Assembly (NCBI GenBank): GCA_964500775.1
Contig: CAZCQG010000005.1
Span: 10,918-74,917 of the forward strand
Direction: 5' to 3'
Source of the DNA: CAZCQG01 sp964500775
Lineage (GTDB): Bacteria; Campylobacterota; Campylobacteria; Campylobacterales; CAZCQG01
Length of the DNA: 64,000 nt
Shown here: positions 44,875 through 52,903 of the stretch, piece by piece
How the letters are laid out: each line of letters begins with the position of its first letter
Position numbering within the stretch: the first letter of the stretch is position 1
Program-made: the position numbers and the translations under genes
The notes under the pieces: generated by a model
The model's database searches: none
What the model was told of the DNA's origin: nothing
Seen by the model: the letters and a program-made list of their open reading frames with translations, nothing else

Positions 44875-46518
44875 TTGAAGAATCTAACGATCAAACTACG
44901 GCTTATCCTCCTCTCGCTTTTCATCGGCGCAGGCGTCATCGGGGCGGCATTTATCACGATCACTTCGATGCGGGCATTGCAAAGCGAGTACGACGCTACG
45001 CTAGAGCTTAGCAGGAGTATAGAGAGTATCTCGCTCCTCATAGAGAGCGGAGAGCTCGTCAATAACTCAGTACAAGTCTATGTAAACAACTCCATCGAAA
45101 TGGAAGCTGTAAAGCGCATCAAAGAGGGGCTGGACGGATTTATAAAAAGTTCGTCAGATTTGGAAAAGCGGGATGCGGATTTGGTGAAAAAACTCGAATC
45201 CGACGCAAAAGCGTTTTTGACAAAAGGGGAAGAGCTATACAAAAAAGCGAACGATATAGGCTTTTTGCCTCAAAGCGACGGGGGAAGTATGGCGGAGGCG
45301 TGGAGCAAGGTAAAAACGGTCTTGGGTGAAATAAAAAAGGAGAAAGAGAACAAGATAAAAGAGGATGAGGTCTTATACGGCGAGCACCTCACGAAAACCG
45401 CCCTCATCATCCTCGCAGGACTGTTCGCGATTTTGGTCATCACTGTTTTGACGAGCTTTACGATAGTTAGAAGGATTATAAAAGAGATACGAAAATTTCA
45501 AAACGGTCTTATCGGATTCTTCGGATTCCTCAATCACACCTCAAAAGAAGCCGCCCTTTTGGATGATAGCGCAAGAGATGAACTCGGCGCTATGGCAAAA
45601 GTGGTCAATGAGAATCTCCGTCACGTCCAAGAAGGGGTGAAGGTAGATGAGAGTTTTATACGCGATGTCGATAGATTTGCCAAAGAACTCGGAAACGGGA
45701 ATTTTCAAACAAAAATAGAGCTAAGCGCGAGCAATCCCTCTTTGCAAAGTCTCAAAGAGACGCTCATCACGGTACAAAAAGACCTCGAAAAAAATATCGC
45801 GCAAGACCTCAACAAACTCCTCTCCGTACTTGCGGAATTTACCGACAACAACTATAAGCCAAAGATAGCAAACGACGCGGGGAAGGTCGCAGAATCTATC
45901 AACCATCTCGGAGACGCTCTTGGTGCGATGCTGCGACTCAACGCTCAAAACGCCGAGACCCTCTCTTCAAAATCGAATTTTCTCAAAGTAAAGATGGATG
46001 ACCTAAGCGATGCGACCATAAAACAATCCGCCTCTATCGAGCAGACAAGCACCACTATGGATAAAATGCGCGAAAGCATCCAAGATACCAACCAAAAATC
46101 AAGTCATCTTTTAGAGCAAACTACTAGCATCAAAGAGGTAGTAAGCATCATAAACGACATCGCCGATCAGACCAATCTCCTCGCGCTCAACGCCGCGATA
46201 GAGGCTGCGCGCGCGGGTGAGCACGGCAGAGGATTTGCCGTAGTCGCCGACGAGGTACGTAAACTCGCCGAAAAAACCCAACGAAGCCTCTCTGACATCT
46301 ACGCCAACGTCAATCTCCTCACGCAATCCATCGAAGAGATAGTGGGGGAGATAAACGAACAAAGTACCTCCATCACCGAAGTAAACGACGCAATAGTCGA
46401 AATCGATAGCGCGATACAAGACAATGCCAAAATCGTAGAAGAGCTAAACAGCACCGCAAAAGAGGTGGATGACATATCTCAAACGATGTCAAACGAGGTG
46501 AAAAAAAGTAAGTTTTAA
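44875..46518 (+). CDS. Methyl-accepting chemotaxis protein
   Basis: 547 residues starting at TTG 44875 (GGGAG 9 bp upstream; no ATG gives the full N-terminus). TM1 (about 10-30), a helical periplasmic domain of about 140 residues of the four-helix-bundle kind, TM2 (LIILAGLFAILVITVLTSFTIV, about 170-192), a HAMP-like region, and the signalling hairpin with DQTNLLALNAAIEAARAGE and HGRGFAVVADEVRKLAEKTQ. The protein ends soon after the hairpin, without a CheR-binding pentapeptide. Ligand unknown. Confidence 0.93.
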   Translation: MKNLTIKLRLILLSLFIGAGVIGAAFITITSMRALQSEYDATLELSRSIESISLLIESGELVNNSVQVYVNNSIEMEAVKRIKEGLDGFIKSSSDLEKRDADLVKKLESDAKAFLTKGEELYKKANDIGFLPQSDGGSMAEAWSKVKTVLGEIKKEKENKIKEDEVLYGEHLTKTALIILAGLFAILVITVLTSFTIVRRIIKEIRKFQNGLIGFFGFLNHTSKEAALLDDSARDELGAMAKVVNENLRHVQEGVKVDESFIRDVDRFAKELGNGNFQTKIELSASNPSLQSLKETLITVQKDLEKNIAQDLNKLLSVLAEFTDNNYKPKIANDAGKVAESINHLGDALGAMLRLNAQNAETLSSKSNFLKVKMDDLSDATIKQSASIEQTSTTMDKMRESIQDTNQKSSHLLEQTTSIKEVVSIINDIADQTNLLALNAAIEAARAGEHGRGFAVVADEVRKLAEKTQRSLSDIYANVNLLTQSIEEIVGEINEQSTSITEVNDAIVEIDSAIQDNAKIVEELNSTAKEVDDISQTMSNEVKKSKF

Positions 46519-46532
46519 AACCTCGACTCTGC

Positions 46533-46561
46533 TTGCGATAATTTAATCAAGATGGTATACA
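46533..46561 (+). promoter_or_regulatory. Promoter of the second tetR-type gene
   Basis: TTGCGA (46533-46538), 17 bp, TATACA (46556-46561), 25 bp before the GTG start. Reasonable sigma-70 type match. Confidence 0.5.
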
Positions 46562-46586
46562 CTTTTGAAAAAATATCGGAGCGAGC

Positions 46587-47147
46587 GTGAAAGAGGGAAA
46601 AGACACGAGAGAAAAGATACTCGATGTAGCTTTTGAGGAGTTTTATACCAACGGCTACAACGGGACGGGGCTCAATACGATTCTCGAAAAGGCGGGGATA
46701 CAAAAAGGGTCGCTCTACCATTTTTTCGCCTCAAAAAAAGAACTCGGACTCGCGGTGATAAACGAACGAATCACGAATAGATTTAAATCTCGCTACGGAA
46801 ACTTCCCCGCGTCTGCAAAGCCCTTGGAATCGCTTCTCGTCTTTCTATCCGATCCAAATAATTTCGATATGCAACGCGGCTGCCCGTTGGGGAAGCTCAT
46901 AAACGAGCTCTCCAACACCGACAAAGATTTTGAAAAAGCCCTTTTGGAAGTATATGAGGGCTACGAAGCGCTCATACAAGAATCTTTGGAATCCGCAATA
47001 ATCAAAGGCGAACTCAAACCCTGCGATACCAAAACCCTCGCTACCTTCATAGGCTGCGTCATAGCGGGCACTATCCAACGCGCGAAACTCGGCAACGACG
47101 AGGCGATATTCAAAGAAAACGTACAAATCCTCAAAAACCTCCTCTAA
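46587..47147 (+). CDS. TetR-family regulator
   Basis: 186 residues from GTG 46587 (CGGAG upstream). N-terminal HTH region is FEEFYTNGYNGTGLNTILEKAG with QKGSLYHFFASKKEL, of the AcuR/YxaF-like group, and the C-terminal ligand domain includes MQRGCPLGKLINELS, whose cysteine is typical of this subgroup. It precedes an AhpD-like gene whose promoter carries two matching palindromes, so it most likely represses that gene. Confidence 0.93.
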   Translation: MKEGKDTREKILDVAFEEFYTNGYNGTGLNTILEKAGIQKGSLYHFFASKKELGLAVINERITNRFKSRYGNFPASAKPLESLLVFLSDPNNFDMQRGCPLGKLINELSNTDKDFEKALLEVYEGYEALIQESLESAIIKGELKPCDTKTLATFIGCVIAGTIQRAKLGNDEAIFKENVQILKNLL

Positions 47148-47151
47148 CTAC

Positions 47152-47202
47152 TTGACTAATCGGTCAAATTAACGCTACAATGCTTCTTGACCAATCAGTC
47201 AA
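47152..47202 (+). promoter_or_regulatory. Two TetR operators around the promoter of the AhpD-like gene
   Basis: Operator 1 TTGACTAATCGGTCAA (47152-47167) and operator 2 TTGACCAATCAGTCAA (47187-47202) fit one palindrome, TTGACYAATCRGTCAA. The -35 (TTGACT, 47152-47157) is inside operator 1 and the -10 (TACAAT, 47176-47181) is 18 bp further; operator 2 sits between -10 and the RBS. Occupation of either site would block transcription. Confidence 0.82.
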
Positions 47203-47215
47203 AAGGAGAAAAACG

Positions 47216-47743
47216 ATGCCATTGATAGAAACTATACAGCCCGAAAATGCGACGGGCAAGGTCAAAGAGCAGTACGACAGAATAAAGGAAGTAAGAGGCG
47301 CGGTAGCCAACTCGCAGATACTCTTTAGCGCAAGCCCCGAACTGCTCAAACAGCAAGTAGACTACATCGAGTACTATATGAATCACAAATCCCTCTCCCA
47401 AGAGCTACTAGCCTGTACGAGGATGCTAGTCTCGGAGCGAAATCATTGCGCATTTTGCATAGGATTTAACAGCGGAATGCTCATCAATAAATTTGGCTGG
47501 AGCGAAGCGCAAATCGCCGCGGCAAAGGAAAATCCAAGCAACGCAAACCTAAGCGAAAAAGAGAAAACAATGCTCCTCTTCACCCTCAAAGGAGTAAGCG
47601 CCCCCCACACCGTAGACCAAAACGACATAGACGCTCTCTACGCAGTAGGATACAACGACAAAGATATACTCGACGCCCTCAATCACGGGGCGCGGATGAG
47701 CGCGATTGATGCGATATTTGATGCGCTGAAGGTGGAGATGTAG
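47216..47743 (+). CDS. Carboxymuconolactone decarboxylase/AhpD-like protein
   Basis: 175 residues from ATG 47216 (AAAAGGAG upstream). The HCAFCIGF segment has the CxxC and preceding His region of peroxidase-related AhpD-like proteins, so a thiol-based peroxidase or disulphide reductase role is likelier than decarboxylation. All-helical, cytoplasmic. It is under two operators likely bound by the TetR protein encoded just upstream, suggesting induction by an electrophile or peroxide. Confidence 0.88.
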   Translation: MPLIETIQPENATGKVKEQYDRIKEVRGAVANSQILFSASPELLKQQVDYIEYYMNHKSLSQELLACTRMLVSERNHCAFCIGFNSGMLINKFGWSEAQIAAAKENPSNANLSEKEKTMLLFTLKGVSAPHTVDQNDIDALYAVGYNDKDILDALNHGARMSAIDAIFDALKVEM

Positions 47744-47786
47744 TTTGAATCTGTTACAATAAATCATTTTGTATACAGGACAAACA

Positions 47787-48206
47787 ATGACCCAAGATAT
47801 TCGCTGGATTCAAAGATTTGCAAACTACAAAAAAGCCTTTGCGCAGCTCAAAGAAGCAGTGGAATTGTCCGAAGAGAGGGAGCTTTCCAATCTTGAAAAG
47901 CAGGGGTTGATACAGGCTTTTGAGTATACGCATGAGTTGGCTTGGAAGAGTCTCAAAGATTTTTTGGAGAGCAAGGGAGCGGGGAAGCTTTATGGCTCAA
48001 AAGATACGACGAGAGAGGCTTTCAAGCTTGGAATCATAGAGGACGGCGAGACGTGGATGGCTATGATCGTGAGCCGCAACGAGACTTCGCACGTCTATGA
48101 CGAAGAGCGAGTGGAAGCGATAGCCGAGGTGATTTGCGGGAGCTATTTTTTTGCTTTTGGAGCGCTTTTGGCGAGGCTTGAAACATTGGAGAGTGAAGAA
48201 GCGTGA
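47787..48206 (+). CDS. HEPN-domain protein (HI0074-like nucleotidyltransferase substrate-binding)
   Basis: 139 residues starting at ATG 47787 (AGGA upstream). RWIQRFANYKKAFAQLKEAV, GLIQAFEYTHELAWKSLKDFL and the MIVSRNETSHVYDE segment match HI0074, a HEPN four-helix protein; the RNxxxH motif (RNETSH) is intact, as in HEPN RNases. It overlaps by 4 bp the MNT gene, forming a HEPN-MNT toxin-antitoxin module. Confidence 0.9.
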   Translation: MTQDIRWIQRFANYKKAFAQLKEAVELSEERELSNLEKQGLIQAFEYTHELAWKSLKDFLESKGAGKLYGSKDTTREAFKLGIIEDGETWMAMIVSRNETSHVYDEERVEAIAEVICGSYFFAFGALLARLETLESEEA

Positions 48207-48505
48207 GATTCGGACTTGAAGAATCGGCGATTGCAAAGATATGCGAAGTCTTCGCAAAGTACGCAAATATCAAAGAGGTCAGAATCTACGGCTCCCGCGT
48301 CAAAGGCAACTACAAAAACGGCTCTGATATAGACTTGACGATCTACAGCACAAAGCCCGATACAAACGAACTCACAAAGATAAAAATCGAAATAGACGAA
48401 CTTATGCTCCCTTACGGCGTGGATTTGAATGCTTACGATTCTATAAAGAACGAGGCGCTGCGCGAACACATCGACAGGGTCGGAAAAATATTTTACCAAG
48501 GATAG
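48203..48505 (+). CDS. MNT-type minimal nucleotidyltransferase (antitoxin-like)
   Basis: 100 residues starting with GTG that overlaps the upstream stop (GTGA). EVRIYGSRVKGNYKNGSDIDL holds the GS(x9)DxD nucleotidyltransferase motif. In HEPN-MNT pairs this protein adds AMP to the HEPN toxin's tyrosine and neutralises it. Confidence 0.92.
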   Translation: MRFGLEESAIAKICEVFAKYANIKEVRIYGSRVKGNYKNGSDIDLTIYSTKPDTNELTKIKIEIDELMLPYGVDLNAYDSIKNEALREHIDRVGKIFYQG

Positions 48506-48508
48506 CAA

Positions 48509-48832
48509 ATGGGCAAGGTATATCTTGTTTTAGCAGTTGTCGGATTCATCGCCCCTTATGCGATCTTTTTTATGTGGCTGGCGGAATACGGGTTTGATTT
48601 TGCTTTGTTTGTACAAGAGATATTTGGAAGCAAGTTAGCTCTTTTTGCGTGGGTAGATGTCGTTATTTCGGCGCTTGGACTTGTCGCTTTTATCCTGTAT
48701 GAAGGGCGAGCGCGAGGGATGGGGCGGCTTTGGATTCCTATAGTCGGGACGTTGTGCGTGGGGGTGTCGTTTGGGTTGCCGCTGTTTTTATATATGCGGG
48801 AGTGCAAAAAGAGTACAGACAAGTTTTCTTAG
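48509..48832 (+). CDS. DUF2834 membrane protein
   Basis: 107 residues with three helices: YLVLAVVGFIAPYAIFFMWL, LFAWVDVVISALGLVAFIL and WIPIVGTLCVGVSFGLPLFLY, ending in a charged tail. GFIAPY, the D in the second helix and GLPLFLYMRE fit DUF2834. Function unknown. It lies 3 bp after the MNT gene and may be co-transcribed by chance. Confidence 0.8.
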   Translation: MGKVYLVLAVVGFIAPYAIFFMWLAEYGFDFALFVQEIFGSKLALFAWVDVVISALGLVAFILYEGRARGMGRLWIPIVGTLCVGVSFGLPLFLYMRECKKSTDKFS

Positions 48833-48892
48833 TCAAAAATAGCCTCTAAGTTTTTGGTATAATGCACGAAGTTTCACTACAAGGATTTTATA

Positions 48893-49138
48893 ATGCAAAC
48901 ATTGACCGTTAATATCCAAGATAATTTTGTTGAAGATTTTTTAACCATCATTGAACACTATAAAGATAAAATTCAAATTCAAAAAGATAAAAATTTAGAG
49001 TATGATCCATATTTTTATGAAAGACAAAAACAACTTCAGCAAGATATAGAAGAGATTGATAGCGGAAAAACCACTATGATAAACAATGAAGATTTTTGGA
49101 AGGATATTGATACTTTTACAAAGTCGTTACAAAAATAG
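48893..49138 (+). CDS. Putative antitoxin of a ParE/RelE-type pair
   Basis: 81 residues, acidic; N-terminal strand MQTLTVNIQDNFVEDFLTII suggests a ribbon or Phd-like dimerisation start, with helical QKQLQQDIEEIDSGKTTMI afterwards. No clear DNA-binding motif. It overlaps the toxin gene by one base (TAGTG), the usual antitoxin-first order. Confidence 0.75.
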   Translation: MQTLTVNIQDNFVEDFLTIIEHYKDKIQIQKDKNLEYDPYFYERQKQLQQDIEEIDSGKTTMINNEDFWKDIDTFTKSLQK

Positions 49139-49419
49139 TGACAATTATACATAAGCCGACTTTTTCAAGGCAATTAAAGCAGATTCTTGAATATATAGCG
49201 CAGGATAAACCTAGCGCAAGTATGAAATTTAAAAATGAACTAAAAGAGAGTATAGAGTTAATTCTCGATAATCCAACAATGTATGCAGAATCACGATACT
49301 TCAATGATAAAAATATAAGAGATATGGTTTACAAAGGTTACACTATAGTTTATCGAATAAGACCGACTAAAAATGAGATAGAAATTTTGAGAATATTTAA
49401 TAAAAATAAACCCTCATAG
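49138..49419 (+). CDS. ParE/RelE-superfamily toxin
   Basis: 93 residues starting at GTG 49138. FSRQLKQILEYIAQDKPSAS, the helical hairpin, YKGYTIVYRIRPTKNEIEIL and the end RIFNKNKP follow the ParE/RelE fold. Codon use is AT-rich compared with neighbouring genes, a sign of separate origin. Whether it inhibits gyrase or cuts mRNA cannot be told. Confidence 0.86.
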   Translation: MTIIHKPTFSRQLKQILEYIAQDKPSASMKFKNELKESIELILDNPTMYAESRYFNDKNIRDMVYKGYTIVYRIRPTKNEIEILRIFNKNKPS

Positions 49420-49476
49420 TAAGGCGGATACAACAAATCGGCGGTACATTAAGATGTCTGCAAAAAGAGAACAGAA

Positions 49477-49893
49477 ATGAAAGCTTCGGAATATCTCATC
49501 TCACCCGACAAATCAAAACTCGATATACAAACGATACACGACTATCTAGCAAATCGCTCCTACTGGGCGAAGGGAAGGAGCTTGGAGCAGGTGGAGCGGA
49601 GCATCAAAAATTCGTTTTGCTTCGGCGTATATGACAGTGAGGAGAAGCAGTGCGGATTCGCGCGGGTCGTGAGCGATTTGTCGGTGTTTGCGTATATCAT
49701 GGATGTCTTTATCCTCGAATCATACAGGGGGCAAGGGCTGGGGAAGATGCTAGTGGCGCACATATTGAATGACGAGACGTTTAAACACGTGATGCGTTGG
49801 AATCTCGATACGTTGGATGCGCATGCACTCTATAGACAATTCGGCTTTGACAAACCGCGATTTCCCGATAGGGCGATGCAGAAGTTTAAATAA
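49477..49893 (+). CDS. GNAT-family N-acetyltransferase
   Basis: 138 residues. The acetyl-CoA site is LESYRGQGLGKMLVAHIL (R-x-x-G-x-G/A pattern), with the preceding beta-strands FGVYDSEEKQCGFARVVSD and YIMDVFI. The C-terminal DAHALYRQFGF is standard. Close to the YhfO/YpeA-like group; the acceptor is unknown. It is the last gene before the ssrA-linked element. Confidence 0.88.
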   Translation: MKASEYLISPDKSKLDIQTIHDYLANRSYWAKGRSLEQVERSIKNSFCFGVYDSEEKQCGFARVVSDLSVFAYIMDVFILESYRGQGLGKMLVAHILNDETFKHVMRWNLDTLDAHALYRQFGFDKPRFPDRAMQKFK

Positions 49894-49927
49894 TATACTC
49901 CGATACACTTGTTTTAGACAAAGAAGT

Positions 49928-49945
49928 GCTGTGCTCAATCGAACC
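49928..49945 (+). other. Distal attachment site (att) of the element
   Basis: GCTGTGC-TC-AATCGAACC, differing at two positions from the tmRNA 3' end copy (GCTGTGC-GG-AATCGAACC). Same orientation, as expected for attL/attR. Confidence 0.7.
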
Positions 49946-50009
49946 AATTTTATCTAACTTCCATAAATAGGCTATTTGAAGCTATTTATTAACAAGGAAG
50001 AAATCGAAA

Positions 50010-50031
50010 AAGTACATTATAAAGTACATTA
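50010..50031. repeat. Candidate integrase arm-type sites, left end (two copies)
   Basis: AAGTACATTA at 50010-50019 and 50022-50031. The same 10-mer recurs five times near the integrase end, so these flank both ends of the element as arm-binding sites usually do. Confidence 0.7.
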
Positions 50032-50354
50032 GTGAAATTGCTTAAACTCACTTAAGCATCTAAAGAGGCGTTGTTTATATACTAACATATTTCGGCAAAA
50101 AATGGAGCGTTTTTGTTAAAAGGCATTTTTCTATACATAGTCCCGCTTTTTGGGCTTTTCATTTGCATTTTGTCTAGTAAAGATAACGGAATAAGAATGG
50201 CGATTATTTTTTATCAACGAGACTTATTTATCGATAATATCGTACTTCAATAAAATATTTCCTCTATAATGTAACTTGAAATGTAACTATAATTTAGTAG
50301 CAACTTTTGAAAAGAGTTTTGTAAAAATGTTACTTCGCTAAGGTTTGCAAGATA

Positions 50355-50379
50355 CCCCGATTTGATTCTAGACTCGGGG
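50355..50379. other. Hairpin in the 820-bp non-coding left end
   Basis: CCCCGA / TCGGGG with a 13-base loop, in the non-coding stretch 49894-50711. That stretch also contains a C9 run at 50643-50651 and only tiny frames (16-17 codons). It could hold a replication origin for the Rep-like protein or a terminator; I see no proof of either. Confidence 0.4.
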
Positions 50380-50711
50380 GTGGTACCCGTTTAAGTTTTC
50401 TCCTTGAGCGATTCTTTGGTATGTTTTGAAAACCATTGTTTCATAACTTTTCTATCCTCTTTTTGATGCTTTTCAAATACTTTTTTGCCATTTAAGGTTA
50501 TTTATCCTTAAAGTGGTGATTTCTAGCTAAATCTCTTAAGCTTAGAGTGTAAAAGTGCTATTTCATAGAGTAAACTTAAGTTATTGAATTAGTTAGATTA
50601 TATTATTAAAATCTTCATTTAGGTTTTGGAGGGTATCGGCTACCCCCCCCCTCATTTCACGGTCGAAATTATGGCTTTGGGTTAAATACCCCCAAAAATC
50701 CGTACCCAATA

Positions 50712-51425
50712 TTAAGCCGTAATTGCCTCTAAAATCGATTTTATCTCATTTGTAGGTATTTGTATGCCCTCGCTCGCTTTTACTCGTTTTAGCACCCTAC
50801 AAGTGATTTCTAAGCGATATACGGGATAGCTTAACTCTGATTGTCTAGCTTTATCGTAGTATTTTACTCTCTCTATGTGCTCTAAACCTATGGGGCGGTT
50901 GAGGTAGTAGGTACTTTGAAACCAACTCCCACGCCCATATTTATTAAGGCACTTAATGTCTAGCGGTTTCTCAAAGTCTATCGCTAAATCAAAGCCACTT
51001 AATCCAAACTTGTAAAAGAGGCATTGGATAAAGTCGTAATCTCGCTTGGGCTTCTTGTATTGAGCTAAGCCGTAAGCCTCTATCTCATAAGTGCGCCCAT
51101 TTTTTTCTTGGGATGGTTTGATTATCACTCCGTTATCTGCTAGGTATCGCTTACCGCCACTTTTTTTATTTTTAGCATTGATAGAAACTTTTGTGTGTGG
51201 TCTCACTCGCTCAAATTTTTTATTATGCGACGATAGGAATCTATGAAATGTATCTCTGTACACTTGAGCTCGTAGAGTATCTATCCCTATAATATAATTA
51301 CTAATATTACTTATATTATTACTTATACTAGGAAAACCACTCGCTAAGCCACTCAATAACTCTTTAGCTATAACACCGCCAAAGCCTAAAGGCTCGGGGT
51401 GCGTGTGTGATTCTAAGCTGCTCAT
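50712..51425 (-). CDS. Rep-like protein of the integrative element
   Basis: 237 residues, basic. SGFDLAIDFEKPLDIKCL, followed by a run ending ERVKYYDKARQ and then SYPVYRLEITCRVLKRV, has the order DLxxD ... YDK ... RxE seen in replication initiators of gene II/X or Rep_trans type. I do not see a clear HUH motif and the assignment is tentative. It is the last gene of the element's minus-strand group. Confidence 0.5.
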   Translation of the reverse strand: MSSLESHTHPEPLGFGGVIAKELLSGLASGFPSISNNISNISNYIIGIDTLRAQVYRDTFHRFLSSHNKKFERVRPHTKVSINAKNKKSGGKRYLADNGVIIKPSQEKNGRTYEIEAYGLAQYKKPKRDYDFIQCLFYKFGLSGFDLAIDFEKPLDIKCLNKYGRGSWFQSTYYLNRPIGLEHIERVKYYDKARQSELSYPVYRLEITCRVLKRVKASEGIQIPTNEIKSILEAITA

Positions 51426-51466
51426 TTTTAGTGCCTTGAAGCATCAAAAACTTGTAGTTTTGGAAT

Positions 51467-51742
51467 CTAATATGCATTACAAGCTTTTGAGGCTTGTTTT
51501 GCTATACTTTTGGCTGTTGCTTTCGGCTCGATTATTTCCAAAATCTCATTTAGTTTTTTTGGATTTAATCGGGCTATCTTGCATCGCTTCCCCTCTTTAC
51601 TCCATTTTCTGATTATTAGCCCATCTTCCTCAAGTGGTATAAGGTATTGATTACCATTGGAGTAGGGGATTTGAGAGGCTGTAAGCTCTCCCATCTCTTT
51701 TATCATTCTCAATACTGTGAGCTTTATGGTGTGCTTAGTCAT
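51467..51742 (-). CDS. Winged-helix DNA-binding protein of the element
   Basis: 91 residues. IKLTVLRMIKEMGELTASQI with LIPLEEDGLIIRKWSKEGKRCKIARLN fits a winged helix with a beta wing. Likely a regulator inside the element. Its start overlaps the upstream gene by 4 bp (ATGA), so the two are coupled. Confidence 0.65.
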   Translation of the reverse strand: MTKHTIKLTVLRMIKEMGELTASQIPYSNGNQYLIPLEEDGLIIRKWSKEGKRCKIARLNPKKLNEILEIIEPKATAKSIAKQASKACNAY

Positions 51743-52032
51743 TCAGCACCCCCTAGAAGCTCTTGATAGAGCTCTTCTACCTCGTTTATCATCTTGATAT
51801 TTGAGCTTAGAAGCTTTTTTATCCCATCATCTGTGAAGTATATGCTTAGCGTGGGCTCTACCCCGTTTACAGTAGTAAAAGCTCCAAATCCTACATTAAA
51901 GTCTTTTGTAAACTCAAGCTCTGAAAAATCAACATTGTAAAGCTTAGTAGCATACTCGGGGGAGAATATCGCTCCCATACACTCATTAATACTTGCTTCT
52001 TGTATGGCTTTGAATTTATCGTAGATAGTCAT
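51739..52032 (-). CDS. Hypothetical protein of the element
   Basis: 97 residues, acidic, mixed alpha/beta, no recognised family. FNVGFGAFTTVNGVEPTLSIYFTDDGIKKLL is the most structured part. Coupled by ATGA overlaps to both neighbours. Confidence 0.65.
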   Translation of the reverse strand: MTIYDKFKAIQEASINECMGAIFSPEYATKLYNVDFSELEFTKDFNVGFGAFTTVNGVEPTLSIYFTDDGIKKLLSSNIKMINEVEELYQELLGGAE

Positions 52033-52196
52033 TCTCCACCCCCTAGAAGCTTTTGCACCTCTGATTCGGGTATAACTGTGACTCTGTCACTAATTTTGAT
52101 AGATTTGAGTTTGCCTTGTTTAATCCAAAGCCAAATAGTGGATTCTCCCACACCTAATTTTTCTTTGAGAGTTTTAACTCTATAATTTTTCTCCAT
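52029..52196 (-). CDS. AlpA/excisionase-like HTH protein
   Basis: 55 residues: MEKNYRVKTLKEKLGVGEST then an IWLWIKQGKLKSIKI helix-turn and SDRVTVIPESEVQKLL. This is the MerR-like HTH_17 fold of AlpA and small excisionases, with the usual (S/G)xSTI(W/Y) recognition helix and the wing ending in a Glu-Leu helix. In P4-like satellites AlpA turns on the integrase; a similar switch role is likely here. It overlaps the next gene by 4 bp. Confidence 0.78.
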   Translation of the reverse strand: MEKNYRVKTLKEKLGVGESTIWLWIKQGKLKSIKISDRVTVIPESEVQKLLGGGE

Positions 52197-52200
52197 CTGG

Positions 52201-52231
52201 AGTCCTTTCCTAGCTTCCTGCTAGTAGGACT
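52201..52231. promoter_or_regulatory. Inverted repeat upstream of the AlpA-like gene
   Basis: AGTCCT (52201-52206) and AGGACT (52226-52231) with an inner CTAG/CTAG pair, immediately 5' of the AlpA-like start. Could be an operator or a leader hairpin. The rest of 52232-52363 shows no feature. Confidence 0.4.
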
Positions 52232-52363
52232 TAAAGCTTTAAGATTTTAGCCTCAAGCATTAATTGGATTTACTTGTAGCTCTCTAATCGTCATTAGATT
52301 GTGCAAGTTTGGCATAACAGAAAGTAGTAGTTTTTGTGGTTTCCCCCATTTTGGGGAAAGTGC

Positions 52364-52903
52364 TTATTTTAGGGCTGTGAAGTAGTCTAAATATTCTTTT
52401 TTTGCTTCTTCTATTACTCCTTGTTTGTTTAGAAAAGCTCCTAATTCTTTATTTGTGGCTGTTATTTTTGTAGATTCTGTTGTATAGAAGTAGTGCTTTG
52501 GATTCTCCAAAAAGTCATTGATTATATTTATTAGCTCACTCCCTTTTTGTGTCTTTACCATATAATCCAAATCCTCTTTGACTTTTGATAGTCGCTCTTT
52601 GTTTCTAGCTATTAACTCTTTTTGGGTTTTCTTTTTTGTCTTTTTGCCGTTTTTTAATTTTCCAGCATCATCAAATTTTCGTGCTGCTTCCTTTGTGCCG
52701 ATACTCATTAAATAATTTGAAGTGTGTATTAGTAAATCCTCTATCTCTCCACTATCCCAATACTTCAAATATCGATTGTTTATAAGCCACGATTCTATGA
52801 AACTTTCGTGTCCTAACAAAGAGATGCAACCTACATATTTTTTTATACTATTATTGTGTTTTTCAAATAGCTCTTTTAGCTTTTTTATATCATCTCGTTC
52901 CAT
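52364..52903 (-). CDS. Hypothetical helical protein of the element
   Basis: 179 residues, lysine-rich, helical with a basic middle (GKLKNGKKTKKKTQKELIARN). No family recognised. It overlaps the integrase gene by 14 bp, so it is probably expressed with the integrase. Confidence 0.65.
   Translation of the reverse strand: MERDDIKKLKELFEKHNNSIKKYVGCISLLGHESFIESWLINNRYLKYWDSGEIEDLLIHTSNYLMSIGTKEAARKFDDAGKLKNGKKTKKKTQKELIARNKERLSKVKEDLDYMVKTQKGSELINIINDFLENPKHYFYTTESTKITATNKELGAFLNKQGVIEEAKKEYLDYFTALK

Noticed and set aside
50643..50651. C9 run as a phase-variation site
   Set aside because: It is non-coding and no gene start or promoter is clearly affected by its length.
50712..51425. Rolling-circle HUH relaxase
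   Set aside because: No clear HUH motif or catalytic tyrosine context; kept only as Rep-like.
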